NCBI GenBank assembly: GCA_015665315.1
Contig: JADFAK010000001.1
Span: 29,970-93,969 of the forward strand
Length of the DNA stretch: 64,000 nt
Direction: 5' to 3'
From: Flavobacteriales bacterium
GTDB lineage: Bacteria > Bacteroidota > Bacteroidia > Flavobacteriales_D > Sanyastnellaceae
The notes beneath the pieces were generated by a model that searched no databases, had not been told where the DNA came from, and saw nothing but the letters and a program-made list of their open reading frames with translations. This document shows, piece by piece, positions 1 to 9,084 of this stretch. Made by a program: the position numbers and the translations under genes. Each line of letters opens with the position of its first letter. Positions within the stretch are counted from its first letter, which is position 1.

Positions 1-546
1 GATGCTGCTGGAGAAGCTTTTGACAAAATCGCTAAGATTATGGGCTTGGGGTACCCCGGCGGGCCAGTGGTGGATAAGCTAGCGCAAATGGGTGATCCTC
101 GTTCGATCGAATTTCCAATTTCAAATCTGCCCGATGATCAATTTAGCTTTAGCGGATTGAAAACAAGTGTCCTGTACTTCTTGCAGAAAAAAATAGACGA
201 GAATCCAGATTATATTGAAGAGAATAAAGCCGATCTGTGTGCGTCGGTACAATACACTATTGTGCAGACATTGATTCGCAAACTTGAAAAAGTGGCGAAA
301 AGGGAAGGGGTCAAAACCCTGGTTGTCGCTGGGGGCGTGTCGGCCAATAGCGAATTACGACGTGAGCTTTTCGACTTAGGTCGTCGGCATGGGTGGTCTA
401 CCTTCGTTCCTGAGTTTCAATATTGTACTGACAATGCCGCCATGATTGGGTTAGCCGGATATGTACAATACATGATCGGTGCGCGCGCTCAATTAAATAG
501 CGTTGCAACAGCACGAATAGAATGGGGAAAGGAGGATAAGGATTAA
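1..546 (+). CDS. tsaD: tRNA N6-adenosine threonylcarbamoyltransferase TsaD (5' truncated by window)
   Basis: This is the C-terminal part (181 codons) of the ASKHA-fold enzyme that moves the threonylcarbamoyl group from TC-AMP onto A37 of ANN-decoding tRNAs. The reading frame is open from base 1, so the gene starts outside the window. The segment DAAGEAFDK, the GLGYPGGP loop, FSFSGLKTS, VVAGGVSANSELR and CTDNAAMIG are family hallmarks. Its partner enzyme TsaC lies at 15475. The stop codon overlaps by a few bases the end of a convergent gene. Bases 78-90 carry GCTAGCGCAAATG, a weak member of the hairpin-AAATG family. Confidence 0.97.
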   Translation, partial: DAAGEAFDKIAKIMGLGYPGGPVVDKLAQMGDPRSIEFPISNLPDDQFSFSGLKTSVLYFLQKKIDENPDYIEENKADLCASVQYTIVQTLIRKLEKVAKREGVKTLVVAGGVSANSELRRELFDLGRRHGWSTFVPEFQYCTDNAAMIGLAGYVQYMIGARAQLNSVATARIEWGKEDKD

Positions 547-956
547 GACGCCGTAACGGTGTTCCCAACGTATTCACGAAGAGGCTGCCAATACGTTTTC
601 ATCCAATTGTCAGTAAGCCATCCATCACAACTAGATGGAACTCCTATGTGATTGAATTTAATGCGACACCCAATTTCACTTTTTTCGATGTCTATGTCTA
701 CGATAGAGAAGTGATGTTTTGGAAACTTCTTGTGCTGCCAAGCAACAACAATTCGTTTGTTCTTAACCAACTCGAGGATTGTGCCGACCGTTCGCCCGTT
801 GCATGCATTAAATGCACCGCCAACAGTTGGATTGATCTCAGCTTTCATGCCGGTAAACGCGGTATGATCACTCTCGTCAAGGAAAATTTTATAAATGTCA
901 GTCGGATTGGCTTTGAGCTCAATCACCTGAAATATGTTCTCTGTTTGTATCTTCAT
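543..956 (-). CDS. SRPBCC (START/AHSA1-like) domain protein
   Basis: A protein of about 137 residues that looks like a single helix-grip SRPBCC domain: an N-terminal strand, a helix (IYKIFLDESDHTAFTG), then GGAFNACNGRTVGTILEL and a C-terminal helix with WLTDNWMKTYWQPL. The layout matches AHSA1/YndB-type proteins that bind small hydrophobic ligands or act as Hsp90 co-chaperones. A relative with the same helix (IYDAWLDSNKHAAMTGG) is encoded at 44931. I chose the ATG at 956 over a TTG three codons upstream. It is convergent with tsaD, overlapping its stop codon. The ligand is unknown. Confidence 0.75.
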   Translation of the reverse strand: MKIQTENIFQVIELKANPTDIYKIFLDESDHTAFTGMKAEINPTVGGAFNACNGRTVGTILELVKNKRIVVAWQHKKFPKHHFSIVDIDIEKSEIGCRIKFNHIGVPSSCDGWLTDNWMKTYWQPLREYVGNTVTAS

Positions 957-1430
957 GGACCGCAAGATTAATACGTGATTTAACCTTCGTTATTTCTTCA
1001 AACGTTAGGTGAAGGTAAAAGATTTCCCGGCTGGTAGTCTTCTTTTCAACAATATTTCTTTCCACAAAATCGAGTTTGCAAGTAGAAATTCGAGGAGATT
1101 GACGCTGATAATTATCTGTCCAAGCTCCTGACTTAAGTCATGAAAAGTATGCCGAAAAGGCTGTATAACAACCCGTTGAGGATTGAAGGCAGACGAATTT
1201 GATTTGATCAGATTCTCCATTCGAATCGTATTTGCTCGATTGAAATAATGTCAAGAAGTATTCCTGCGGGTGCAATTTTTCTTTTTGAGGGCAATACATG
1301 CAAATGCCAGAACCATTTCCGAATAGTCAGGTCAAAATTCCTTCCTTGGAGAAAGCACGCCTTTTATACATGTTTGTTAGAGGAAATAGGACAAATCATT
1401 ACATTCGCTGACCTATTAAAACCAATTGAA
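957..1430. other. Intergenic stretch between divergent genes, no confident gene
   Basis: About 470 bases separate the SRPBCC gene from the peptidase start at 1431. A 71-codon minus-strand frame (1005-1220) exists, but I see no family, signal sequence or convincing start. The stretch holds one hairpin-AAATG element at 1291. A possible promoter for the peptidase gene is TACATTCG near 1400. Confidence 0.4.
1291..1306 (+). repeat. Hairpin-AAATG element, GCA-ATACA-TGC-AAATG
   Basis: A 3-bp stem (GCA/TGC) with a 5-nt loop is followed directly by AAATG. It is intergenic. The A-T base pair at the third stem position differs from other copies but stays complementary. Confidence 0.5.
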
Positions 1431-3578
1431 ATGAAAACCACATCTATTGTAACGCTCGCCGCACTGATGCTCGTGGCCTGCGGAGAACCAGAAAAAATGG
1501 AAGAGCCAGTTGTAGATAACGGTCCGAACCTGACCTATCCGGAGACGCGGAAGGTTGATCAAACCGACGACTATTTTGGGACTGCCGTCACAGACGAATA
1601 CCGTTGGCTTGAGAATGATACCGCGCCAGATGTTGAGCAATGGGTCAAAGATCAAAACAAGGTGACTTTCGATTATTTGCACCAGCTTGCAGGACGTGAT
1701 AAGATCAAAGCACGCTACTCTGAGTTGTTCGATTACGAAAAAGTAAGCTCTCCTTACAAGGTCGGCGACAATTACTTCTTTTACAAGAACAGCGGTCTGC
1801 AAAACCAAAGCGTGATTTACAAGCAACGCGGACTAGACGGCGAGCCAGAGGTGTTTATTGATCCAAATGCACTTTCGGCAGATGGTACAATCACTGTTGA
1901 TTTAGCCGGAGCGTCGGATGACGACAAATACATGGCGATCACCCAACATGAGGCCGGAAGTGACTGGACTCAGATTCGCGTGATGAATATTGAAACGGGC
2001 AAGGAAACTGGAGACACGCTGCGATGGGTTAAATTCGGTGGAGCCGCATGGCACAATGACGGGTTCTTCTATAGCAGGTATCCAAAACCAGCAGCCGGAC
2101 AAGAGTTTAGTGCTACGAATGAAGATCACCAAGTCTATTATCACAAGTTGGGAGATCCTCAATCGAAGGATCAGTTGATCTACAGAAATGCAGAGAATCT
2201 TAATCTTTATCACTGGTGCAGTGTCACGGAGGACAACGCTTATCTCATTCTGTATGCCGCTGCAGGAACGGATGGCTATGAGTGCTACTTCAAAGATTTG
2301 AGCAAGCCAGGCTGGGAGTTTACTCCACTGTTCACTGGTTTTTCTAACAAGAGTTCGGTCTTGCATCACCAAGATGGAAGGTTTTTAGTGCAGACTGATA
2401 TTGACGCTCCAAAATACCGAGTTGTTTCTATCGATCCGAAGAACACTGCAAAAGACGCTTGGATTGAGGTGATACCACAAAAAGAGCACTTATTGGAAGG
2501 TGCGAGTACAGGTGGAGGAAAGCTATTTGCTACCTATTTGGAAAATGCCTCGAACCGTGTGTACAAAATGAACATGGATGGATCTGGTGTTGAAGAGGTG
2601 AAGCTGCCGGACAATACGGGATCGGCTGGTGGCTTTGGTGCGAAGATGGAAGATAAAACCTTGTACTACACGTTTACGTCTTTCACCTATCCTTCAACTA
2701 TTTACATGTATGATATTGAGTCAGGCGAATCTACTGTATTCAACAGACCAAACGTCAAGTTCAAGCCAGAAGACTACGAGTCAAAGCAAGTCTTCTACAA
2801 GTCCAAAGATGGAACAGAAGTGCCGATGTTCATCGTGCACAAAAAAGGGCTTGAACTGGATGGAAACAATCCGACGCTTTTATACGGATATGGTGGATTT
2901 AACGTGAGCTTGACGCCATACTTCAGTACGTCAAACATCATACTCCTCGAAAATGGGGGTGTATATGCCGTTGCCAACCTACGTGGTGGTGGCGAGTTTG
3001 GTGAAGATTGGCATAAAGGTGGAATGTTGGCCGACAAGCAAAATGTGTTTGACGACTTCATTGCCGCCGCTGAAACCTTGATAAACAAAGGATACACGTC
3101 TTCAGACAAACTAGCTATCGCCGGTGGATCCAATGGAGGTCTCTTGGTAGGTGCTTGCATGGCCCAACGACCTGAATTGTTCAAGGTTGCTTTCCCTGCA
3201 GTAGGCGTTATGGACATGCTTAGATATCATCGTTTTACCGTTGGTGGGGCATGGATTCCGGAGTTTGGTTGTGCAGATAGCAGCAAAGTTCAGTTTGACT
3301 ACTTGCACGCTTACTCGCCGCTTCACAACTTGAAAGAAGGGGTGGATTATCCAGCAACTATGGTAACAACAGCCGATCACGACGACCGTGTTGTTCCAGC
3401 TCACTCATTCAAATTTGCCGCGAGACTACAAGCTTGCCACAGTGGTTCTGATCCTGTTATTATTCGAATCCAGGAAAAAGCTGGTCACGGTGCAGGAAAG
3501 CCTACCGCAGTTACGATTGAAGAACAAGCCGATAAATGGGCGTTTATGTTCAACAATATGGGAGTTGAATTGAAGTAA
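1431..3578 (+). CDS. Prolyl oligopeptidase family serine peptidase (S9A), lipoprotein
   Basis: A 715-residue enzyme that should cleave proline-containing oligopeptides outside the cytoplasm. The chosen ATG gives a classic lipoprotein signal (ALMLVAC, then G), so the protein is probably anchored in the outer membrane. Residues about 30-435 form the N-terminal beta-propeller (TDEYRWLEN motif near the start). The hydrolase domain carries the nucleophile Ser567 in GGSNGG, the acid in the DHDDRV motif (residues 651-652) and His686 in AGHGAG. The frame extends 61 codons upstream, but that part has no peptidase similarity and would put the lipobox inside the protein. It is monocistronic, ending at a weak hairpin. 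Confidence 0.95.
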   Translation: MKTTSIVTLAALMLVACGEPEKMEEPVVDNGPNLTYPETRKVDQTDDYFGTAVTDEYRWLENDTAPDVEQWVKDQNKVTFDYLHQLAGRDKIKARYSELFDYEKVSSPYKVGDNYFFYKNSGLQNQSVIYKQRGLDGEPEVFIDPNALSADGTITVDLAGASDDDKYMAITQHEAGSDWTQIRVMNIETGKETGDTLRWVKFGGAAWHNDGFFYSRYPKPAAGQEFSATNEDHQVYYHKLGDPQSKDQLIYRNAENLNLYHWCSVTEDNAYLILYAAAGTDGYECYFKDLSKPGWEFTPLFTGFSNKSSVLHHQDGRFLVQTDIDAPKYRVVSIDPKNTAKDAWIEVIPQKEHLLEGASTGGGKLFATYLENASNRVYKMNMDGSGVEEVKLPDNTGSAGGFGAKMEDKTLYYTFTSFTYPSTIYMYDIESGESTVFNRPNVKFKPEDYESKQVFYKSKDGTEVPMFIVHKKGLELDGNNPTLLYGYGGFNVSLTPYFSTSNIILLENGGVYAVANLRGGGEFGEDWHKGGMLADKQNVFDDFIAAAETLINKGYTSSDKLAIAGGSNGGLLVGACMAQRPELFKVAFPAVGVMDMLRYHRFTVGGAWIPEFGCADSSKVQFDYLHAYSPLHNLKEGVDYPATMVTTADHDDRVVPAHSFKFAARLQACHSGSDPVIIRIQEKAGHGAGKPTAVTIEEQADKWAFMFNNMGVELK

Positions 3579-3597
3579 GAAGAAATTACTTTGTAGG

Positions 3598-3623
3598 AAA
3601 GGGGGGGCGAGAGTTCACCCTTT
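3598..3623. terminator. Possible bidirectional terminator between convergent genes
   Basis: AAAGGG pairs with CCCTTT across a loop of about 14 nt, followed by a T run. It lies between the convergent peptidase and LysM genes. The stem is short. Confidence 0.35.
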
Positions 3624-3624
3624 T

Positions 3625-5079
3625 TTATGTCCCCGCCGGATACACTTTGAGCTCCTGGCCAGGTCGAATGTTCTCGTCTATGTCATTCCATCGCATAATA
3701 TCCTCTGCTGACACTCCTGGGAATTTACGGGAGATGAGCCACAGACTTTCGCCCGATTTAACGGTATACGTTTCATAGGCGCCTGTTCTTGGTACAGAGG
3801 TCTTTGGCTTTTCGGGTGCGGCGGGAACTTCCTTTCGCGCGACAATCGCTTCGTTTTTCTTGCCGTAAATAATTAGGTCTTGTCCCACATAGATCATATC
3901 TCCACGCAAGTCATTCCACGCGCGTACTTCAGAAACACGGACGCCAAATTTACTAGCTATTGATCCGAGCACATCCCCCGGTCGTACGGTATAGTTAATT
4001 TCGTCGTACGTGCCAGCTGGCGGGACTCCTGAGGTCAGTTGTTTGGTTTCTTTTTCCTTGGCGGCGGCTAAGTCCTCAGCGCGCTGTTGCTCCCAAGAAT
4101 ATAGTGAATCACCCAACGCGTCTATAATCAGGACGTCGTTCTGCTTGATGATAAATGGCACCCCTCGGTACATGCCTGGAACTACACTTCCTGTGTATAC
4201 TTCGTTCATGCCCTCAAGTTCGGCCCTACTGCTCTTGCAGAAATGAACCAGTGCATCCATGCTAATATCCTCCTTGAAAACATAATTCTGATACTGGTTC
4301 AATAAAGCGATATAGTCAAATAAAGCATTGTCGGTCTGCAAAGACTTGAAAAGCCTTGAAGTCGTATAAAAAGCCTCCAATCTGGCCTTCGAACTAGGAG
4401 TGAGGACTTCATAAAAACTGACTCCCTTGTCGGTCGCTTCTCGGACATAACTCTCAACAAGCGCTACACTTCCCATAAAAGCGACGAGTATTTTCTGCTT
4501 GTCTCCTTGGTACTTCTTTTCGAGGAAGGATAAATGAACCAATGCCGCATCCGTACTCAAGTCGGCAGCATTTCGCTCGTCTATTTTTCCGTCTACGCGA
4601 CATTTGTATTTGCGTGCTGTTACAAATTCCAATTGCCACAATCCGCTTTTCGTTCCGTTGACATACCCCGCATTTAATCCGCTGAGAACAACTGGCAGGT
4701 ACTTGTAATCGTCATGCAATCCGAGCGAACTCAATTTCTGTTGAAAGAGGGGGAAGTAGAGATCCGAAAGTGCTTTGAGATGAATGAACTTGTCGCAATC
4801 GGCATTCAACCAGAGGTCGGTGAGGTAGTCGGAATAATGAAGTGGAGTGGGGATGTGCAGACCGAAATCCGTCGTTGTCTTGATCGAATCAGCGAGTTGG
4901 AATTTAGGCGGACATTGCTCTTGGGCGAAATACTGCGGGTATTCTTTTTCGAACGAGGTGCACAACCATTGAGTGGTAGAAACATCCGTACATCGTAGCA
5001 GAAAATCGAGATCTTCGACCTTTTGTGCGTTCAATGCTGTGCCATAAAGGCAAATGAATAGGACAAGCAACTGCTTCAT
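3625..5079 (-). CDS. Secreted LysM protein with degenerate MltD-like transglycosylase domain
   Basis: A 484-residue exported protein (signal peptide about 1-18, ending ALNAQ). Residues about 110-245 align by eye with the SLT/MltD lysozyme-like fold: YLPVVLSGLNAGY, SGLWQL, VTARKY and IDERN correspond to the family's YLavIESGLNP, AGLWQF and DERRDP blocks. The catalytic glutamate expected in the ESGLN block is Leu132 here, and the later AYNAG block reads AFMGS, so the domain is probably not an active glycosidase. Two LysM peptidoglycan-binding domains follow (about 362-405 and 437-480). It probably binds the cell wall. A hairpin-AAATG element sits in the signal-peptide codons. The dienelactone hydrolase gene lies 62 bases upstream on the same strand. 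Confidence 0.85.
   Translation of the reverse strand: MKQLLVLFICLYGTALNAQKVEDLDFLLRCTDVSTTQWLCTSFEKEYPQYFAQEQCPPKFQLADSIKTTTDFGLHIPTPLHYSDYLTDLWLNADCDKFIHLKALSDLYFPLFQQKLSSLGLHDDYKYLPVVLSGLNAGYVNGTKSGLWQLEFVTARKYKCRVDGKIDERNAADLSTDAALVHLSFLEKKYQGDKQKILVAFMGSVALVESYVREATDKGVSFYEVLTPSSKARLEAFYTTSRLFKSLQTDNALFDYIALLNQYQNYVFKEDISMDALVHFCKSSRAELEGMNEVYTGSVVPGMYRGVPFIIKQNDVLIIDALGDSLYSWEQQRAEDLAAAKEKETKQLTSGVPPAGTYDEINYTVRPGDVLGSIASKFGVRVSEVRAWNDLRGDMIYVGQDLIIYGKKNEAIVARKEVPAAPEKPKTSVPRTGAYETYTVKSGESLWLISRKFPGVSAEDIMRWNDIDENIRPGQELKVYPAGT
5041..5056 (+). repeat. Hairpin-AAATG element, GCC-ATAAA-GGC-AAATG
   Basis: A 3-bp GCC/GGC stem with loop ATAAA and tail AAATG. It lies antisense within the signal-peptide codons of the LysM gene. 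Confidence 0.55.
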
Positions 5080-5141
5080 ACCCCAAAATTAAGGCTAAGC
5101 CCAGCAGTTCGTCCTTTCTCCACGAAAAGTTTTAAACCTTC

Positions 5142-5972
5142 TTAGTTGGCAAAATGAGCAGTCAGGAAATCCAGCGTAATCCGGTAAGCTTCTTTGGCCG
5201 AGAACTTGTCATATTTTGGATTGCTCGGATTGGCAAATGCGTGCTCAGCTTCAAAAACCGTGATGTCTATGCCTAAATCAAGCGCTCGCATATTCTGCTC
5301 AAACATAGAGACGATTTCCGCCGTGATCCATCCATCTTTGGAAGCGAAAATGCCAAGAACATCAGTATTCAGCATTGCTAGTCGGTCAACATCTTTCTCT
5401 GGCATCCCATAATACATCACACATCCCGCAGCCTGTTCACCCAATTCAATGGACGCCTGTAGTGACCATCCACCACCAAAACACCAACCGATGGTCGCAA
5501 TTTGAACATTCGGACCAGCATATTCCATGGCGCCATGCACGATAGACATTATCCTTTTTTCGTCGGCACCCTGCATATATTTCGAGGCATCTTCCCTCGT
5601 TGTGGCCACTTTCCCGTCATACAAATCCAAGCAAATCACAGTGACATTATCCAGGTCATTTTTTAACTGATCACCAGTCTGCCGGATATAATCGTTCAAT
5701 CCCCACCATTCATGCAAGACGAATAAATAGTTGTTTGTCGGCCGATCAGCACGAATGATATACCCTCGTCCATCCTTTCCATCTTTCGTCGGAAAATTGA
5801 AATCGGCTCCCTCAAGCTTGAAATCAAATGAAACGGGCAAGTCGTGGGCAGTTTGAAACTCCCTATTTGAAGCCAGCGCTGCGAATTCTCCAGTAGGCGT
5901 ACTATCACAACACGTTTGAGCGACAAGCGCAAATGGAGCTAGCAGTAAAAAGAAGAGAAGGGAATTTTTCAT
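5142..5972 (-). CDS. Secreted dienelactone hydrolase family protein
   Basis: A 276-residue alpha/beta hydrolase with a signal peptide (about 1-19, FALVAQ then TCC). The nucleophile is Cys164 in GWCFGGG. The acid is Asp213 (SKDGW) and the base His244 (EAEHAFANPSN). Glu88 in HEWWGL matches the glutamate that positions the cysteine in classic dienelactone hydrolase. The substrate is unknown; family members cleave lactones and other activated esters. Periplasmic location is unusual compared with cytoplasmic catabolic enzymes but common in this phylum. It probably forms a two-gene unit with the LysM gene. One exact 16-mer hairpin element encodes FALVA of the signal peptide. Confidence 0.9.
   Translation of the reverse strand: MKNSLLFFLLLAPFALVAQTCCDSTPTGEFAALASNREFQTAHDLPVSFDFKLEGADFNFPTKDGKDGRGYIIRADRPTNNYLFVLHEWWGLNDYIRQTGDQLKNDLDNVTVICLDLYDGKVATTREDASKYMQGADEKRIMSIVHGAMEYAGPNVQIATIGWCFGGGWSLQASIELGEQAAGCVMYYGMPEKDVDRLAMLNTDVLGIFASKDGWITAEIVSMFEQNMRALDLGIDITVFEAEHAFANPSNPKYDKFSAKEAYRITLDFLTAHFAN
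5920..5935 (+). repeat. Exact 16-mer hairpin-AAATG element (GCGACAAGCGCAAATG)
   Basis: Stem GCG/CGC, loop ACAAG, tail AAATG. It is antisense within the signal-peptide codons of the dienelactone hydrolase. Identical copies lie at 20024, 30650, 54856 and 63084. Confidence 0.85.
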
Positions 5973-6126
5973 TTTCGTTGTTTGCTACTAAGGTAGGGAT
6001 AGAAAGAGAATGTTTTGTAGATTCCAAAATCAAGCACATAGAGTGCCTGTTGACCTACGTCAAACATAGAAATACTACTACAAGTTTAGCCTAGGTTCCT
6101 AAGTAAATTGCGTACAAATCTCATTT

Positions 6127-6666
6127 ATGAAAGGTATTGTAATTACTCAGTTCTTAGAAATGGTTGAAGAAACCCATGGGATGGAACTGGCCGATAAATT
6201 ATTGAGTTCGAACGGTTTGAGTACCAATGGAGGCTATACCTCTGTGGGCACCTATCCTCATCAAGATGCAGCGATATTAATGGCCGCTTTTGGTAAAGAA
6301 CAGAAGAAGCCCGCTTCAACCGTGCTCTTGGAGTATGGGAAGTTTTTATTTGGGAGATTTGTTCAGAACTACGCGTCTTTCTTCTACGATGGTCAGGAGA
6401 TGTTTAGCTTTCTTGAAAGTGTGGAAACAGTCATTCACCCACAAGTGCTAAAGCTCTATCCCGATGCCCAGCTTCCCAAATTCGAGACGGAGATCCTATC
6501 GGATCGGAAACTCAAGATGATTTATTTGTCTGAACGGAGAATGAGCCCTTTTGCGCACGGATTGATTCTCGGGTGTGCCGATTATTTTGGCATAGGCATT
6601 GGGATTCAAGAGCGGGATTTGGATGACGGAAAAAAAGTTGAATTTATCATTACAAAAATCGATTGA
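6127..6666 (+). CDS. H-NOX haem nitric oxide/oxygen-binding sensor
   Basis: A 179-residue stand-alone H-NOX protein, the usual length. It starts MKGIVITQFLEMVEE as family members do. The proximal haem ligand is His104 in VIHPQVLKLYPDAQLPKF, and the haem propionate motif YxSxR is Y133-L-S-E-R137. Such proteins bind NO or O2 and control a partner kinase or cyclase. Here the stop codon overlaps the start of a hybrid histidine kinase (TGATG), so the two are co-translated, and a LytTR regulator follows. Whether it binds O2 needs the distal pocket residues, which I did not resolve. Confidence 0.96.
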   Translation: MKGIVITQFLEMVEETHGMELADKLLSSNGLSTNGGYTSVGTYPHQDAAILMAAFGKEQKKPASTVLLEYGKFLFGRFVQNYASFFYDGQEMFSFLESVETVIHPQVLKLYPDAQLPKFETEILSDRKLKMIYLSERRMSPFAHGLILGCADYFGIGIGIQERDLDDGKKVEFIITKID

Positions 6667-8393
6667 TGGATATTGCTGTTCTACAGAGAATGTTGGAACG
6701 AGAACGAAGTGCTCGCAAGGAAGCAGAACGCCTCTTGGAAGAGAAAGCCGAGGCCCTTTACAATGCCAATTTGCGCATGCTCAAGCAAAATGCATCACTC
6801 GAATCGGATATCGACAAGCGAACTGCAGAACTACAAAAAGCAATTCGAGAGACCAACTTGGCCAAAGAAGCAGAGAATGAGTTTTTGTCCAAAATGAGTC
6901 ACGAAATTCGCACCCCTATGAATGCCATCATCGGTATGACGCACTTGATGTTTGACACGGTGATGTCTACCGAACAGCGCGAATATATCGATTCGATACA
7001 CTACTCCGCCAATTTGCTCAAAGGACTGATATCAGATGTGTTGGATTTAAGTAAAATCGAATCTGGAACATTGAACTTTCATGCCCGCAATATGAACATC
7101 CGGGAAATTTTGAAGGCGATTCAGCAGACCTTTGTATTCACCTTGAAAGGGAAGCCGGTGCAAGTTTTATTGAGCGTCGACGAACGTTTGCCTCAGGTAT
7201 TAAGTGGAGACGACGTGATACTGAATCAAATTCTCATGAATCTCGTGGGCAATGCATCGAAATTCACAGAACAAGGTTTTATCGAAATAACGGCAACTAA
7301 AATCAAAGAGTTGGAACATGGGGCGATCCTCGTGGAAATCGGCGTAAGGGATTCGGGGATTGGGATACCGGCCGACAAGCTGGCTTCGATTTTTGATAAA
7401 TTTTCCCAAGCGGCAAGTGATGTGAGTTTCAAATACGGCGGGACTGGATTGGGGCTGGCAATTACCAAGCAATTGGTGGAGTTATATGAAGGGACGATTG
7501 ACGTATCAAGCACGCCCAATGAGGGAACAAATTTCCGCGTAAGACTGCCATTTCACATTGCTTCTAACGAATCGACGTCGAGCAAAGAGAACAAAACCCT
7601 TCAGGAAACACCCCTTCACGCGGGCAAGCTATTGGTCGTTGAAGACAATCCATTGAATCAGAAATACCTAGGTAAGCTATTGGACAAGTGGGGCTTGGAA
7701 TTCGACATTGCCAACAATGGCCTTGAAAGTGTTGAGCTGGCTCGTCAGAGATCATACGATTTAATTCTGATGGATATCCAAATGCCTGAAATGAACGGAC
7801 ACAAGGCCACGATTCATATTCGAAATATTGAAAAGTATAGGGATACTCCCATTATTGGATTGTCGGCTTTCGCCTTTGAACAGGATGTCCAAAAATCGAT
7901 TGAATCGGGCATGAACGACCATTTGTCAAAACCCTTTTCGCCAACGCAACTTCGAGATAAATTGGTAACACATCTCAGTAAAATGACGGAGGTAGACCAA
8001 ACATCCCTGACTGAGTTCGTTTTCAATCCCAAATTGGATTTACAAGAATTGGGCAGCTTCTATGAAGGCGATGTCCAATATGCGGTCGACATGTTTGTCA
8101 TTTTTCTTAAGAATATTTCCGGATACACGAACCAATTGTCGGCACATATCCAAATGGAAGATTGGGAAGGGCTATGTTCTGTCCTTCATAAAATAAAACC
8201 CACATTTCCCATGGTAGGCTTAAGCGAGCAACATGCCATAGTGTGCGCCTTGGAAAGCGAGGCCAAGAATAAGAACGTGAATATTCAAGTCTACCAAGTA
8301 AAACTGGATGATTTCATCCATTCAGTGGATGAAATGATCCCTGTTCTGGAAAATGAGGTGCAAAGAATGAATGAATTTATTGAAAATAGGTAA
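6666..8393 (+). CDS. Hybrid histidine kinase (H-NOX-associated), HisKA-HATPase-REC-HPt
   Basis: A 575-residue soluble kinase with no membrane segments. Residues 1-70 form a coiled coil rich in E, K and R. The HisKA phospho-acceptor is His79 in SHEIRTPMNAIIGM. The HATPase domain has NLVGNASKF, DSGIGIP and GGTGLGL. A receiver domain carries Asp370 (LILMDIQMPEMNG). The C-terminus looks like an HPt domain with His508 (LHKIKPTFPMVGL). The ATG overlaps the H-NOX stop; a TTG one codon upstream is less likely. With no sensor domain of its own, it very likely takes its input from the H-NOX protein and passes phosphate through REC and HPt to the following regulator. Confidence 0.95.
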   Translation: MDIAVLQRMLERERSARKEAERLLEEKAEALYNANLRMLKQNASLESDIDKRTAELQKAIRETNLAKEAENEFLSKMSHEIRTPMNAIIGMTHLMFDTVMSTEQREYIDSIHYSANLLKGLISDVLDLSKIESGTLNFHARNMNIREILKAIQQTFVFTLKGKPVQVLLSVDERLPQVLSGDDVILNQILMNLVGNASKFTEQGFIEITATKIKELEHGAILVEIGVRDSGIGIPADKLASIFDKFSQAASDVSFKYGGTGLGLAITKQLVELYEGTIDVSSTPNEGTNFRVRLPFHIASNESTSSKENKTLQETPLHAGKLLVVEDNPLNQKYLGKLLDKWGLEFDIANNGLESVELARQRSYDLILMDIQMPEMNGHKATIHIRNIEKYRDTPIIGLSAFAFEQDVQKSIESGMNDHLSKPFSPTQLRDKLVTHLSKMTEVDQTSLTEFVFNPKLDLQELGSFYEGDVQYAVDMFVIFLKNISGYTNQLSAHIQMEDWEGLCSVLHKIKPTFPMVGLSEQHAIVCALESEAKNKNVNIQVYQVKLDDFIHSVDEMIPVLENEVQRMNEFIENR

Positions 8394-8396
8394 GTC

Positions 8397-9080
8397 ATGA
8401 TCAAGTGTTTAATAGTGGATGATGAAGAGATGGCTCGAAAGTCCATCGAGCGACTGTGCCAGCGTATTGAGGATGTTGAAGTAGTAGGCTGCTGTGAAAG
8501 TGCCATTGAAGCACTTCGTATCCTCAAAGAATTCAATATTGATCTACTATTTTTAGACATTGAAATGCCTGAATTTAGTGGGTTAGACTTGGTGAAGACG
8601 GTGGATCGATTGCCCCATATCATTTTCACTACCAATAATCTGTCATACGCTTATGAAGCATTTCAGCTGCAGGTAGTTGATTATATGGCGAAGCCAGTTG
8701 TTTTACCAAGGCTCATGCAGGCCATTGAAAAAGTACGGAAGAACCAGATGACTACCACCCCAGTGTCGGATGCGATATTTGTCCGCAGCGAGGGCCAGTA
8801 CGTGCGAATAGCTCTAGATCAACTTTTATGGGTTGAAACAGTAGGGGATTATGTCATGTTTCGGACGAGTACCGATAAACATGTGGTGCACGGAACATTG
8901 AAAGGAATGGACTCTAAGCTGAAGTCAGACAGTCGGTTCTTAAAGGTTCATCGTTCTTACATCATCAACCTTGAACATGTAGACAACATTGATGAAACCA
9001 CAGCTGTCATTGGTCAAAAGGTAATTCCAGTTTCGCGAGCACATAGATCCATTCTCATGAAGCGTATTTCTCTCATTTAA
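8397..9080 (+). CDS. LytTR-family response regulator
   Basis: A 227-residue regulator starting 3 bases after the kinase stop. The N-terminal receiver has the acidic pair DD at residues 8-9 and the phospho-acceptor Asp54 (LLFLDIEMPEFSG). The C-terminal half (about 125-227) is a LytTR DNA-binding domain (IFVRSEGQYVRIALDQLLWVE, FLKVHRSYIINLEHV). It should be the output of the H-NOX/kinase pair. Targets are unknown. LytTR regulators often act on the neighbouring promoter; the next gene downstream is a small secreted or membrane protein at 9260. Confidence 0.95.
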   Translation: MIKCLIVDDEEMARKSIERLCQRIEDVEVVGCCESAIEALRILKEFNIDLLFLDIEMPEFSGLDLVKTVDRLPHIIFTTNNLSYAYEAFQLQVVDYMAKPVVLPRLMQAIEKVRKNQMTTTPVSDAIFVRSEGQYVRIALDQLLWVETVGDYVMFRTSTDKHVVHGTLKGMDSKLKSDSRFLKVHRSYIINLEHVDNIDETTAVIGQKVIPVSRAHRSILMKRISLI

Positions 9081-9084
9081 TATG

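Noticed and set aside
1005..1220. 71-codon minus-strand frame
   Set aside because: No recognisable family, signal sequence or promoter; a weak resemblance of its translation to the opposite-strand frame near 1350-1420 is not supported at DNA level (about half the bases match).
5223..5239. GCT-CGGATT-GGC-AAATG with a T-G wobble
   Set aside because: Lies on the conserved FANPSN of dienelactone hydrolases, so protein conservation explains it; similar wobble cases near 28060 and 31380 were also left out.
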